A stretch of 64,000 nucleotides of DNA from Kribbella amoyensis (GTDB taxonomy: Bacteria; Actinomycetota; Actinomycetes; Propionibacteriales; Kribbellaceae): NCBI RefSeq assembly GCF_007828865.1, contig NZ_VIVK01000001.1, forward strand, positions 992,001-1,056,000. The letters run 5' to 3'. Below are positions 24,095 through 32,759 of this stretch, piece by piece. Within the stretch, counting starts at the first letter, position 1. Every line of letters begins with the position of its first letter. The notes under the pieces were generated by a model. That model was not told where the DNA came from, ran no database searches, and was given only the letters and a program-made list of their open reading frames with translations. Position numbers and translations under genes: made by a program.

Positions 24095-26620
24095 GTGACT
24101 TCCGTACCGACCGCTGCCGGCTCGCTCCGCGCGGTTCCGCTCAGCACCGACGCCGGCGTCGACTGGACCGTCCAGGCGGTCGAAGGCCCGGTTCCCGAGG
24201 GCAACGGCGCGCTGCTGACCACGCCGGTCGCGGCCACCGTGCCCGGCGAGGTGCACACCGACCTGCTCGCCGCCGGCGCGATCCCGGATCCGTTCGACGG
24301 CGCGAACGAGGGCCTGCTGGCCTGGATCGGCCGGACCAGCTGGACGTACCGGGCCGCCTTCGACTGGGCCGCGGACGGTCAGGCGGTGCAGGAACTCGTC
24401 GCCGACGGACTCGACACCGCCGCCACGGTCACCCTGAACGGGACCGAGCTCGGCCGGACCTGGAACCAGCACCGCGGCTACCGGTTCGACGTGACCGAAC
24501 TCCTCGTTGCTGAGGGCAATGAGCTGGTGATCACCTTCGCGGCGCCGGTGCAGACCGCGAACGCGCTCGCCGAGCAGCTCGGGTTGTGGCCGCACACCAA
24601 CCACCACCCGTACAACGCGATCCGGAAGATGGCCAGCAACTTCGGCTGGGACTGGGGACCGGACGTCGCCACCGTCGGGGTTTGGCGGCCGCTGCGGATC
24701 GAGTCCTGGACCGGCGCCCGGATCGACTCGGTCCGGCCGCTGGCCACCCTGGACGGCGATCGTGGCGTCCTCGACACGCACGTCGCGCTGGCCTGGTCGG
24801 ACGGGTTCGCGGGCGATGCGACCGTCACCGTCGAGGTGGCCGGCACGACGTCCGCGGTGACCGTTGCCGCGGGCACCGATGAGGTGAGCCTGACGCAGAC
24901 CGTGGACCAGGTCGATCAGTGGTGGCCGCGGGGTCATGGCGAGCAGCCGCTGTACGACGTGGCGGTGGCACTGACGGCACGCGAGTACGGCGACGGCTGG
25001 CAGGGGCGGGTCGGGTTCCGGACGATCACGATCGACGTGGCGCCGGACGACGACGGCGGCCCGTTCGTGATCCTGGTCAACGGCAAGCCGCTCTACGTCC
25101 GCGGCGCGAACTGGATCCCGGACGACGCGTTCGTCACCCGGCTGAACCGGGACACCTACGCCGGCAGTCTGCAGGACGCCGTCGACGCCGGGATGAACCT
25201 GCTCCGCGTCTGGGGCGGCGGCATCTACGAGAGCGAAGATTTCTACGACCTCTGCGACGAGCTCGGCCTGCTGGTCTGGCAGGACTTCCTGTTCGCCTGC
25301 GCCGCGTACTCCGAGGAGGAGCCGCTGCGCAGCGAGGTCGAGGCCGAGGCGCGGCAGGCCGTCACCCGGCTGAGCCGGCATGCCAGTCTGGCGATCTGGA
25401 ACGGCAACAACGAGAACATCTGGGGCTACGTCGAGTGGGGCTGGCGCAAGCCGCTCGGCGGACGGACCTGGGGTGAGGGGTACTACTTCGACCTGCTGCC
25501 CGGGATCGTCGCCGAGCTGGACCCGCGGACGCCGTACTCCGAGGGCTCGCCGTACTCCTACGACCGGTTCATCCACCCGAACGACGAGCGGAACGGCACC
25601 ATGCACATCTGGGACGTGTGGAACCAGGTGGACTACTCGACGTACCGCAAGTACATGCCGCGGTTCGTCTCGGAGTTCGGCTTCCAGGGTCCGCCGGCCT
25701 GGTCGACGCTCACCTCGGTGGTGCACGACGAGCCGCTCGATCCGTACGGCGAGCAGATGCTCGTGCACCAGAAGGCGTTCGAGGGCAACCTCAAACTGGA
25801 GCGGGGACTCGGTGAGCACCTGCCGAAGTGGGACGCCGTCCGGGGCGGTGGGGCGGGGCAGGAATCCAAGATGGCTGACTGGCACTGGATCACGCAGCTC
25901 AACCAGGCGCGCGCGGTCGGGTACGGGATCGAGCACTTCCGCAGCCTGTTCCCGCTGAACACCGGCGCGATCGTCTGGCAGCTGAACGACAACTGGCCGG
26001 TGATCTCCTGGGCCGCCGTCGACGGGCACGGCATCCGCAAGCCGCTGTGGTTCACACTGCGCAGGGTGTACGCCGATCGCCTGCTCACCGTGCAGCCGCG
26101 GGAGGACGGCCCGGCCGTTGTCGCGCACAACGACACGGACGAGCCCTGGACGACCTCGGTCACCGTGGCGCGGCGGAGTACGGCCGACGGTGGTGCCGTG
26201 CTCGCGCAGGAGACGTTCGCGCTGGACGTCGCGCCGCGGTCGGCGGTGACGAGTTCGCTGCCCGAGTCGGTGGCCAAGCCGGCCGACGCGGCCGCCGAGT
26301 ACGTCGAGGTGCGTGCGGAAGACGGCAGCACGGCGTACTGGTACTTCGTCGAGGACACCGCTCTGCGGTTGGCGGCGGACGCGTACACCGCGACCGTGAC
26401 GGCGACCGACGGCGGGTACGACGTCACCGTGACGGCGACCGCGTTGGCGAAGGACCTCGCCCTGTTCCCGGACCGGCTGGACGCCGAGGCCCGGGTGGAC
26501 TCCTGCCTGATCACCTTGTCCGCGGGCGACTCGCACACCTTCCACGTCACCGGTGCCACGGCGCCGACGGGCGAGCTCGGCGTCCCGGTCCTGCGATCGG
26601 TCAACGATCTGGTGGGTTGA
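24095..26620 (+). CDS. GH2 beta-mannosidase
   Basis: An 841-residue family 2 glycoside hydrolase: jelly-roll sugar-binding domain (about 30-210, with WIGRTSWTYRAAF), immunoglobulin-like domain, TIM barrel (about 310-600) and C-terminal beta domains. The acid/base is Glu440 in WNGNNEN and the nucleophile is Glu527 in VSEFGFQ, both typical of beta-mannosidases; WGGGIYE supports this. It is cytosolic and would remove mannose from the non-reducing end of imported oligosaccharides. It starts with GTG at 24095, 51 bases after the alpha-galactosidase, preceded by GAGAGAG. The gap is AT-richer than the genes and may hold a secondary promoter. It is the last gene of the operon. Confidence 0.9.
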   Translation: MTSVPTAAGSLRAVPLSTDAGVDWTVQAVEGPVPEGNGALLTTPVAATVPGEVHTDLLAAGAIPDPFDGANEGLLAWIGRTSWTYRAAFDWAADGQAVQELVADGLDTAATVTLNGTELGRTWNQHRGYRFDVTELLVAEGNELVITFAAPVQTANALAEQLGLWPHTNHHPYNAIRKMASNFGWDWGPDVATVGVWRPLRIESWTGARIDSVRPLATLDGDRGVLDTHVALAWSDGFAGDATVTVEVAGTTSAVTVAAGTDEVSLTQTVDQVDQWWPRGHGEQPLYDVAVALTAREYGDGWQGRVGFRTITIDVAPDDDGGPFVILVNGKPLYVRGANWIPDDAFVTRLNRDTYAGSLQDAVDAGMNLLRVWGGGIYESEDFYDLCDELGLLVWQDFLFACAAYSEEEPLRSEVEAEARQAVTRLSRHASLAIWNGNNENIWGYVEWGWRKPLGGRTWGEGYYFDLLPGIVAELDPRTPYSEGSPYSYDRFIHPNDERNGTMHIWDVWNQVDYSTYRKYMPRFVSEFGFQGPPAWSTLTSVVHDEPLDPYGEQMLVHQKAFEGNLKLERGLGEHLPKWDAVRGGGAGQESKMADWHWITQLNQARAVGYGIEHFRSLFPLNTGAIVWQLNDNWPVISWAAVDGHGIRKPLWFTLRRVYADRLLTVQPREDGPAVVAHNDTDEPWTTSVTVARRSTADGGAVLAQETFALDVAPRSAVTSSLPESVAKPADAAAEYVEVRAEDGSTAYWYFVEDTALRLAADAYTATVTATDGGYDVTVTATALAKDLALFPDRLDAEARVDSCLITLSAGDSHTFHVTGATAPTGELGVPVLRSVNDLVG

Positions 26621-26639
26621 GTCTCCCCCGGCAGGAGAC
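26621..26639. promoter_or_regulatory. MerR-type operator
   Basis: GTCTCC (26621-26626) and GGAGAC (26634-26639) form an inverted repeat with a 7-base spacer, 15 bases before the MerR-family start. The form CTCCC-GGGAG-like repeat overlapping a promoter is usual for autoregulated actinobacterial MerR genes. Confidence 0.5.
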
Positions 26640-26654
26640 GGCACAGTGGGCGGT

Positions 26655-27527
26655 ATGAGCTACTCGATCGGCGACCTGGCGAAGCGGACCGGATTGACGG
26701 TGAAGACGATCCGGTTCTACTCCGACCGCGGGCTGCTGCCGCCCACTTCGCGGACGACGGCCGGTTATCGGCAGTACGACGGGGCCGCGGTCGCCCGGCT
26801 GGAGCTGATCCGGACCCTGCGTGACCTCGGCCTCGACCTGGCCACGATCGAGCGCGTGCTGGCTCGGGAGGTCTCGGTCGCCGAGGTCGCGGCGGCGCAT
26901 GTGGCGGCGTTGGACGCGCAGGTGCGGACCCTGCGGCTCCGGCGGTCGGTACTCGCGTCCGTCGTGCGGCGCGGAGCTGACGTGGACGAGGTGGCGGCGA
27001 TGCACCGGTTCGTGGCTCTGTCGGAGGCGGAGCGGGTCGCGGTGGTCGACGAGTTCCTGGCGGCGGTGTTCGAGTCCGCCGGGGAGTCGTTCGCGGCGGC
27101 TCGGCGGACGATGCGGCCGGAACTGCCCGACGACCCCACGACCGAGCAGGTCGAGGCGTGGATCGAGCTGCTCGATCTGTTGGCGGACGACGACTTCCGG
27201 GCGCTGTTGCGCCGGCTGGTCGAACACCACACGGCGGAGCAACCTGGGTTACGCCCTGACGTGGTGGCGCGCATCCAGCAGCAAATTACTCCCGCCCTGG
27301 CTCTCGGCGTCGCCCCTGATTCCGGCGAAGCGGCGTCGTACCTCGCGGCCCTCGGCGACCTGCCGATCGACCACCTCGAACTCGCCGCCGACGCCCGCCG
27401 CGAGCGCTACTTCGAACTCCTCGCCATCCTCAACGGCTGGCCGCCCCCACAATCCCTGGCCCCAGCCCTCCACTGGACCCTCACCGCGCTGGCCTCAAGT
27501 AGGCCAGGTGAGTATCGAGCAGGTTGA
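26655..27527 (+). CDS. MerR-family transcriptional regulator
   Basis: A 290-residue regulator. The MerR DNA-binding domain is at the N-terminus (YSIGDLAKRTGLTVKTIRFYSDRGLLPP ... YRQYDGAAVARLELIRTLRDLGLDLATIERVL, residues 2-75), followed by a coiled coil (about 80-120) and a helical effector domain I do not recognise, unlike the short metal-binding tails of classical MerR. There is no Cys cluster, so metal sensing is unlikely. The ATG at 26655 fits the domain start; open frame upstream overlaps the mannosidase gene. A TTA leucine codon is at residue 199. The 3' end overlaps the convergent TetR gene by 47 bases. Confidence 0.85.
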   Translation: MSYSIGDLAKRTGLTVKTIRFYSDRGLLPPTSRTTAGYRQYDGAAVARLELIRTLRDLGLDLATIERVLAREVSVAEVAAAHVAALDAQVRTLRLRRSVLASVVRRGADVDEVAAMHRFVALSEAERVAVVDEFLAAVFESAGESFAAARRTMRPELPDDPTTEQVEAWIELLDLLADDDFRALLRRLVEHHTAEQPGLRPDVVARIQQQITPALALGVAPDSGEAASYLAALGDLPIDHLELAADARRERYFELLAILNGWPPPQSLAPALHWTLTALASSRPGEYRAG

Positions 27528-28053
27528 GGAGGCGCTTGCGGGGGAAGGCCCGGGGATCGAACAGGGTCTGCACGACCAGCCCATGGGTGAAGGCGGCCAG
27601 GCTCGCGGCCAGGTCGGCCGGGTCGCCTGCGGGGAGTTCGCCGGCTTCCTGCGCCACCACGACGAGCTTCTCCAGCTTCGTGCGCCAGCGGCGGTAGCGG
27701 GCTTTCTCCAGCGCGCCCAGCTCCGGTTCGGCGAGCGCTGGATCCCATGAGCTGACCCAGACCCGGCTGATCTCGGTCGTCCCCGCGGCGATCGGGAGCA
27801 CCGCGATCAGAGCCGTCCGCAGATCGCCGGACTCGGGGATCGACGTGCGGGTACGTTCCTCGGCCAGTTCGAGCGCGTGCTTGATCAGCGCCTGCTTGGA
27901 CGGGAAGTAGTGCGTCACCATCCCGGTCGATCCACCCAGCGCCGCCGCGACGGCGCGCAACGTGAGTCCGCCGAACCCCTCCGCGGCCACCACCTTCCAC
28001 ACCGCGGCGGAGACATCGCGTCGTCTGGCTTCGTGATCCGTCCTGGCCGGCAT
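27481..28053 (-). CDS. TetR-family transcriptional regulator
   Basis: A 190-residue repressor with the helix-turn-helix at residues about 9-56 (REARRRDVSAAVWKVVAAEGFGGLTLRAVAAALGGSTGMVTHYFPSKQAL in outline) and a TetR_C_6-like ligand domain. It is divergent from the GNAT gene with only 49 bases between start codons. On its own strand TACTAT (28065-28060) ends 6 bases before the ATG, so its mRNA may be leaderless. The intergenic palindromic TACCGAACGTTTGT element is a plausible operator for itself and the acetyltransferase. The ligand is unknown. Confidence 0.87.
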   Translation of the reverse strand: MPARTDHEARRRDVSAAVWKVVAAEGFGGLTLRAVAAALGGSTGMVTHYFPSKQALIKHALELAEERTRTSIPESGDLRTALIAVLPIAAGTTEISRVWVSSWDPALAEPELGALEKARYRRWRTKLEKLVVVAQEAGELPAGDPADLAASLAAFTHGLVVQTLFDPRAFPRKRLLNLLDTHLAYLRPAR

Positions 28054-28102
28054 GCCGCTATAGTACGTACCGAACGTTTGTTATGTACCGGGAGGGGTGC
28101 CG
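28054..28102. promoter_or_regulatory. Compact divergent promoter with probable TetR operator
   Basis: The 49-base gap contains GTACGTACCGAACGTTTGTT (28063-28082) and ATGTACC, with repeated GTAC steps and a central AACGTT palindrome (28073-28078). A TACTAT hexamer on the minus strand lies right before the TetR start. A GGGAGGGG ribosome site precedes the GNAT ATG. Confidence 0.5.
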
Positions 28103-28657
28103 ATGTTCGCCAGGACCATCACCGAGAACGCCGAGCTGCGACCGCTGGAGCCGTGGCAGGCGGCCGAGTTCCTCGCCCACGTGGACAAGGCCCGGGCGAA
28201 CATCGAGCCGTACATCCCGTGGGCCGAGCTGGTCGTCGACGAGGAGTCGGCCCGGGCCTTCCTGCAGCGCTACGCGGTCCGGCAGGCCGAGGACGCGGGC
28301 CGCCTCTATGGGATCTGGCTGGACGGCGAACTGGTCGGCGGGCTGCTGTTCCGGACCTTCGAGCCGCGCTGGGGCAGTAGTGAGATCGGCGTCTGGCTGG
28401 ACGGTCACGCCGAGGGCCACGGCCTGGTCACCCGGTCCGCGCAGGTGCTGATCGACTGGGCCCTCGGAGACCGCGGGATGAACCGGGTCGAGTGGCGTTG
28501 CGTCCCCGCCAACGCCCGCAGCGTCGCCGTCGCGCAGCGCCTCGGCATGACGCTGGAGGGCACGCTGCGGCAGGCGTTCCCGTACCGCGACCAGATCCAC
28601 GACCTGCAGATCTGGTCGCTGCTCCGGTCCGAGTGGGAGGCCCGCGCCGAGCGCTGA
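28103..28657 (+). CDS. GNAT N-acetyltransferase (RimJ/RimL type)
   Basis: A 184-residue acetyltransferase. The family pattern runs ELRPLEPWQAAEF at the start, GGLLFRTFEPRWGSSEIGVWLDGHAEGHGLVTRSAQ with the acetyl-CoA-binding turn, and VEWRCVPANARSVAVAQRLGMTLEGTLRQ near the end. It fits the RimJ/RimL branch that acetylates protein N-termini or small amines. The specific substrate is unknown. ATG at 28103 is preferred over GTG at 28097 because GGGAGGGG lies at the right distance. It is divergent from a TetR gene and likely repressed by it. Confidence 0.85.
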   Translation: MFARTITENAELRPLEPWQAAEFLAHVDKARANIEPYIPWAELVVDEESARAFLQRYAVRQAEDAGRLYGIWLDGELVGGLLFRTFEPRWGSSEIGVWLDGHAEGHGLVTRSAQVLIDWALGDRGMNRVEWRCVPANARSVAVAQRLGMTLEGTLRQAFPYRDQIHDLQIWSLLRSEWEARAER

Positions 28658-28684
28658 GCCCGGTCCACGGCATACTCGGGGGCC

Positions 28685-29602
28685 GTGACGGTCGGACGGG
28701 GAATCAGGCTCACGGCTGTGCTCGTGGCCGCGGCGGCCGCTTTCGCGGGGTGCACCGACGCTCCATCCACAGCACCACCACCGACGCCATCGACCTTGGC
28801 GCCGGGCGCGCCTACGCTGACCCCGCGGTCCCCTTCGGCGACACCGAGCGGTACGCCGACGCCAAGCAGTACGCCGACCCCGAGCCCGGCTCGTACCGAC
28901 CGGCCGGGTGCGTCCCGCGCGACCAACCTGATGCCGGTGATCCAGCACGGACCGCGGGGCCCGCAGCGGATCGCGCTCACCTTCGACGCGGATCTCACGG
29001 CCTCGATGCGGCGACGACTCCAGGCCGGCACCGTGAAGTCGTACTACAACGACCAGCTCATCGCCGAGCTGCGCGCACTCCGGGTCCCGGCGACCCTGTT
29101 CCTCACCGGGCTGTGGATGGAGCAGTACCCGGACCGGACCCGCGAGCTCGCCAAGGACCCGCTGTTCGAGCTGGGCACGCACACGTACGACCACCGTGCC
29201 TTCACCAAGCACTGCTACACCCTCGGTACCGTCCCCCGGGCCGAGATGCTCACCGACGTCCGCCGGGCCGTGGTGCAGCTGGACCGGCTCGTCCCGAACG
29301 CGACCAGGTGGTTCCGCTTCCCCGGCGGCTGCTACGACGGCACGGCACTGCACGAGCTCGCGCCGGCCGGGCTCACCGCGGTCGGCCTGGACGTACCGGG
29401 GGCCGACGGGTTCGCCAAGTCGCCGGACCCGATCGTCAAGCAGGTGCTGTCGAACGCGCGGGACGGCTCGATCGTGGTGCTGCACATGCACGGCGGCGAC
29501 AACGCGCCGTACACCGACGAGGCGATCGGCCCGATCGTGCGTGGACTGCGCGCCCGTGGGTACGAATTGGTCACCGTCACCGAGCTGATGCGGGGCCGCT
29601 GA
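28685..29602 (+). CDS. Lipoprotein polysaccharide deacetylase (NodB domain)
   Basis: A 305-residue exported lipoprotein. The signal peptide ends in a lipobox with Cys23 (AAFAGC), so it is anchored to the outer face of the membrane. Residues about 24-75 are a Pro/Thr/Ser-rich spacer. The carbohydrate esterase 4 domain follows: motif 1 LTFDAD, motif 2 THTYDHRA with two His metal ligands, motif 3 RFPGGCYD, and a late LHMHGGD with the catalytic His. Likely substrates are peptidoglycan amino sugars or a surface polysaccharide. It starts with GTG at 28685. It is monocistronic, with a strong hairpin after the stop. Confidence 0.87.
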   Translation: MTVGRGIRLTAVLVAAAAAFAGCTDAPSTAPPPTPSTLAPGAPTLTPRSPSATPSGTPTPSSTPTPSPARTDRPGASRATNLMPVIQHGPRGPQRIALTFDADLTASMRRRLQAGTVKSYYNDQLIAELRALRVPATLFLTGLWMEQYPDRTRELAKDPLFELGTHTYDHRAFTKHCYTLGTVPRAEMLTDVRRAVVQLDRLVPNATRWFRFPGGCYDGTALHELAPAGLTAVGLDVPGADGFAKSPDPIVKQVLSNARDGSIVVLHMHGGDNAPYTDEAIGPIVRGLRARGYELVTVTELMRGR

Positions 29603-29622
29603 AAATCGGGGGAACCGCGGCG

Positions 29623-29686
29623 GCAGGCGCTGCGTCGAGGGGTGAGGGCATGACCGCCGGACGGTCCGGCGGCGCGCAACGCCTGC
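29623..29686 (+). terminator. Nested hairpin after the deacetylase gene
   Basis: An outer stem GCAGGCGCTGCG (29623-29634) with CGCAACGCCTGC (29675-29686), one mismatch, encloses a palindrome CCGCCGGAC-G-GTCCGGCGG (29654-29672). No T-run follows. It starts 20 bases after the deacetylase stop and ends 75 bases before the permease. Confidence 0.5.
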
Positions 29687-29761
29687 ATGGTGGACCGATC
29701 CGCCACGACGGCGTGGCACCCTGGGGGACGATGACGACCGAGTGCAGTGACACCACCGACG

Positions 29762-31123
29762 ATGACGACCAGCGCTGACTCGCGGTCGCGCGGCCGGAGC
29801 CTGCGACAGGACGCGCTCGGTGTAGGCGCCTCCACCGCGATCGGTATCGCCTCCACCGCCCCGGCGTACTCACTGGCCGTGTCGGTAGGGCTGCTCACCG
29901 CGTACGTCGGCGCGGCCGCTCCGGTGGTGCTCGCGATCAGCGCGGTCCCGGTGATCCTGGTCGCGCTCTGCTTCCGCGAGCTGAACCGGGCCGAGCCGGA
30001 CTGCGGCACCACGTTCCCGTGGACCGAGAAGGCGTTCGGGCTCGGGATCGGCCGGATGGTCGGCTGGACCACGGTGATGGCCTGCGTCCTGGTGATGAGC
30101 AACCTCGCCCAGGTCGCCGCGGTGTACACCTATGCCTTGCTCGGTCTCGACAGCGCCGCGGAGTCCCGGCTCGCGCAGGCCGGTCTGGGGACCGCGTTCA
30201 TCCTCGCGATGGCCCTGCTCGCCTATCGCGGCATCCGGATCGCCGCGGGGACGCAGATCCTGTTGCTGACCGTCGAGCTGGTCGCGCTGTGCTGGTTCGC
30301 GATCGGCGCGTTCCGGGAGGCCGGGACCGCGAGCATCCCGCTGTCCACCGACACGGGCGAGGGCGCCTGGGCGGCCGCGGTGCTGGTGGCCGTGTTCCTG
30401 TACTGGGGCTGGGACTCGTCGTTCAGCGTCAACGAGGAGTCCCGCGATCCGCGCCGGACCCCTGCGATCGCGGCCCTCGTGGCAAACGGTGTCCTGGTCG
30501 TCCTGTACGTCGTGGTCGCGTGGGCCGCGGTCGCGTACGCCGGGACCGACCCGCTGGGCGAGATCGCGGACGACGACTTCTTCGCGATCCTCGGTGCGGA
30601 CCTGCTCGGTACGACCGGCGGCAAGGTGCTGACCGCGGCCGTGCTGGTGTCCGCGCTCGCCTCCACCCAGACCACCATCCTGCCGACGGCGCGGACGATG
30701 TTGTCGATGGCCCGGCGGGACGCGTTCCCGGGGCAGTTCGCGCGGATCTCCGCGAAGTACCGGACGCCGAGTGTGTCCACCTGGGTGTTCGCCGCCGCGA
30801 GCGTGCTGATCTACGTGACGCTGGTGCTCACGTCGGACGCGGTGCTGGCCGACTCGGTCGCCGCGGTGTCCATCCTGGTCTCGCTGTACTACCTGGCCAC
30901 GGCGATCGCGGTCCCGGTGTACTTCACCGGCGAGCTGCGGGAGCGCGTCGTGCAACGGGTCGTGGTCCCGCTGCTGGCGACGATCTGCTTCGTCCTGGTG
31001 CTGGTGCTCGCGGTGTCCGACGTGGGCCGCGGGCCGCTGATCGTGGTGGCCGTGTCGACGGCGGTGGGCGCGGCGATCATGTTCTCGATGAAACCGCCGG
31101 CCGAGGGGGAAGGCAGGTCATGA
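29762..31123 (+). CDS. APC-family amino acid/polyamine permease
   Basis: A 453-residue transporter with about twelve hydrophobic helices. The APC signature is at the N-terminus (ALGVGASTAIGIASTAPAYSLAVSVG, about residues 18-43), followed by SAVPVILVALCFRELNRAEPDCGTTFPW. It has no extra domains. The substrate is an amino acid or amine. Overlap of its stop with the following lipoprotein start (ATGA), and a glutathionylspermidine-synthase-like gene next, make a polyamine-like substrate worth considering; that is an inference. ATG at 29762 is used; an in-frame GTG at 29747 is the alternative, and neither has a clear ribosome site. Confidence 0.85.
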   Translation: MTTSADSRSRGRSLRQDALGVGASTAIGIASTAPAYSLAVSVGLLTAYVGAAAPVVLAISAVPVILVALCFRELNRAEPDCGTTFPWTEKAFGLGIGRMVGWTTVMACVLVMSNLAQVAAVYTYALLGLDSAAESRLAQAGLGTAFILAMALLAYRGIRIAAGTQILLLTVELVALCWFAIGAFREAGTASIPLSTDTGEGAWAAAVLVAVFLYWGWDSSFSVNEESRDPRRTPAIAALVANGVLVVLYVVVAWAAVAYAGTDPLGEIADDDFFAILGADLLGTTGGKVLTAAVLVSALASTQTTILPTARTMLSMARRDAFPGQFARISAKYRTPSVSTWVFAAASVLIYVTLVLTSDAVLADSVAAVSILVSLYYLATAIAVPVYFTGELRERVVQRVVVPLLATICFVLVLVLAVSDVGRGPLIVVAVSTAVGAAIMFSMKPPAEGEGRS

Positions 31124-31533
31124 CCGAACGACGGATGCGCAGCGCCGGGATCACCCTCGGCCTGACCGCGCTGATGGCCGCGTCGCTGACCGGCTGTTCG
31201 AGCGGCGACCAGCCCGACTACGCGGCGATCTGCGTGGACCCGCAGACCCAGACCCGGACCGATGACGACGAGTGCAAGGACGAACGCGAGTACCACGGCT
31301 CGGGCGCCGGCTTCTTCTGGTTCTACATGGCCACCCGGGGCAACGGGTACGTCCCGGCGGTCGGCAGCCGGTACAACGCCGGCCAGGGCACGTACACGAT
31401 CCCGCGGACCGGGTCCGGCGGGAGCGGGTCGCCGACGATCAGGCGCGGCGGCCTGGACAGGAAGGGTGGCGACATCGGCACCATCACCCGGGGCGGGTTC
31501 GGCAAGTCCGGCAAGGGGAGCTCTGGCGGCTGA
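31120..31533 (+). CDS. YgiB-like small lipoprotein
   Basis: A 137-residue lipoprotein. The signal peptide ends at the lipobox LTGC (Cys26). The mature protein begins with an acidic, Cys-containing segment (YAAICVDPQTQTRTDDDECKDER), then an aromatic FFWFYMATRGNGYVPAVGSRY block, and a Gly/Ser/Arg-rich tail (about residues 95-137). In enterobacteria the ygiB lipoprotein gene (DUF1190) precedes ygiC, a glutathionylspermidine-synthase-like ATP-grasp gene; the same order and partner occur here. The two Cys residues in the acidic segment could pair. It overlaps the permease by 4 bases and the next gene by one base. Confidence 0.72.
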   Translation: MTERRMRSAGITLGLTALMAASLTGCSSGDQPDYAAICVDPQTQTRTDDDECKDEREYHGSGAGFFWFYMATRGNGYVPAVGSRYNAGQGTYTIPRTGSGGSGSPTIRRGGLDRKGGDIGTITRGGFGKSGKGSSGG

Positions 31534-32759
31534 TGTGGCGGCACTCGATCAAACCCCGGCCGCGCTGGCGGGACAAGGTCGTCGAGCAGGGCCTGGTCTT
31601 CCCGATGACCGATCTGCCCGACGGCACCGAACGCCCGTACTGGAACGAGAGCGCGTGGTACGAGGTGACGATGGACGAGGTGCTGCACCTCGAACGCGTC
31701 ACCGAGGAGCTGTACGCGATGTGCCGGCACGCCGCGTCGGTGATGGCGTCGGGTGACCGGTTCACCGACGAGCAGCTCGGGCTCGCGTCCGGCACGCTGC
31801 CGCTGGTCCGGGAGTCGCTGAAGCGGGACGACCTGTCCGTGTACGCGCGGTTCGACCTGGCCTGGTCCGGGGCGGAGCCGAAGATGCTGGAGATCAACGG
31901 CGACACCCCGACCGGGCTGCTGGAGTCCGCGGTGATCCAGTGGAACTGGCTGGAGGACGTGTTCCCCGACGCCGACCAGTGGAACTCGGTGCACGACCGG
32001 CTGGTGAAGTGGTGGAGCGAGCGACTCGCCGAGGGCCGGTTCCCGGGCAACGAGGCGCACTTCTTCAACTCCGCCGCGGAGACCACCGGCGAGGAGGCGA
32101 TGACGGTCGCCTACCTGCGGGACACGGCCGCGATGGCCGGGCTGGCGACGTACGGGCACGAGCTGGAGGACCTCGGCTGGGAGTCGGCGCAGCGCGCGTT
32201 CGTCGACTGGGGCGGCCGGCGGATCCGGACCGCGTTCAAGCTGTACCCGTGGGAGGACATGCTGGACGACGAGTTCGGCCGGTACGTCCTGGCCGGGGTC
32301 GAACGCGAACCGGTGCAGTGGATCGAGCCGATCTGGAAGACGATGCTGTCCACCAAGGCGATCCTCCCGGTCCTGTGGGAGCTGTACCCGAACCACCCGA
32401 ACCTGCTCCCGGCGTACTTCGGCGACCCGGGCGACCTGCTCGAGTGGGTGGCCAAACCGCTGCACGGGCGGGAGGGCAGCAACATCGTGATCCACACCGT
32501 CGCCGACCCCGAGGACCACGTCCACGAAGGCCCGTACGACACCTCGACGATGGTGTACCAGGAATGGCACCCGCTCCCGTCGTACGAGGGCAACCGGGCC
32601 GTCATCGGCAGCTGGATCGTCGACGGTGTCGCCGCCGGCATGATGGTCCGCGAGTCCGACGGCCCGATCACCGACTACTACGCCCGCTTCGTCCCGCACG
32701 CCATCGGCACCAGCCCGCGCCCCGACGCCGACACCATCCAGACCTGGCTGAACGAGTGA
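31533..32759 (+). CDS. Glutathionylspermidine synthase-like ATP-grasp enzyme (YgiC-like)
   Basis: A 408-residue protein of the C-terminal synthetase domain family of glutathionylspermidine synthase. Characteristic segments are RPYWNESAWYEV near the N-terminus, KMLEINGDTPTGLLES (ATP-grasp/Mg region), NEAHFFNSAAE, and the late PLHGREGSNIVI and YQEWHPLPSYEGNRAVIGSWI blocks. It ligates an amine to a carboxyl group using ATP; the N-terminal amidase of bifunctional Gsp enzymes is absent. Glutathione is generally missing in actinomycetes, so the true substrate must differ. The ATG overlaps the lipoprotein stop (TGATG). With the permease and lipoprotein it forms a three-gene operon. Confidence 0.82.
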   Translation: MWRHSIKPRPRWRDKVVEQGLVFPMTDLPDGTERPYWNESAWYEVTMDEVLHLERVTEELYAMCRHAASVMASGDRFTDEQLGLASGTLPLVRESLKRDDLSVYARFDLAWSGAEPKMLEINGDTPTGLLESAVIQWNWLEDVFPDADQWNSVHDRLVKWWSERLAEGRFPGNEAHFFNSAAETTGEEAMTVAYLRDTAAMAGLATYGHELEDLGWESAQRAFVDWGGRRIRTAFKLYPWEDMLDDEFGRYVLAGVEREPVQWIEPIWKTMLSTKAILPVLWELYPNHPNLLPAYFGDPGDLLEWVAKPLHGREGSNIVIHTVADPEDHVHEGPYDTSTMVYQEWHPLPSYEGNRAVIGSWIVDGVAAGMMVRESDGPITDYYARFVPHAIGTSPRPDADTIQTWLNE

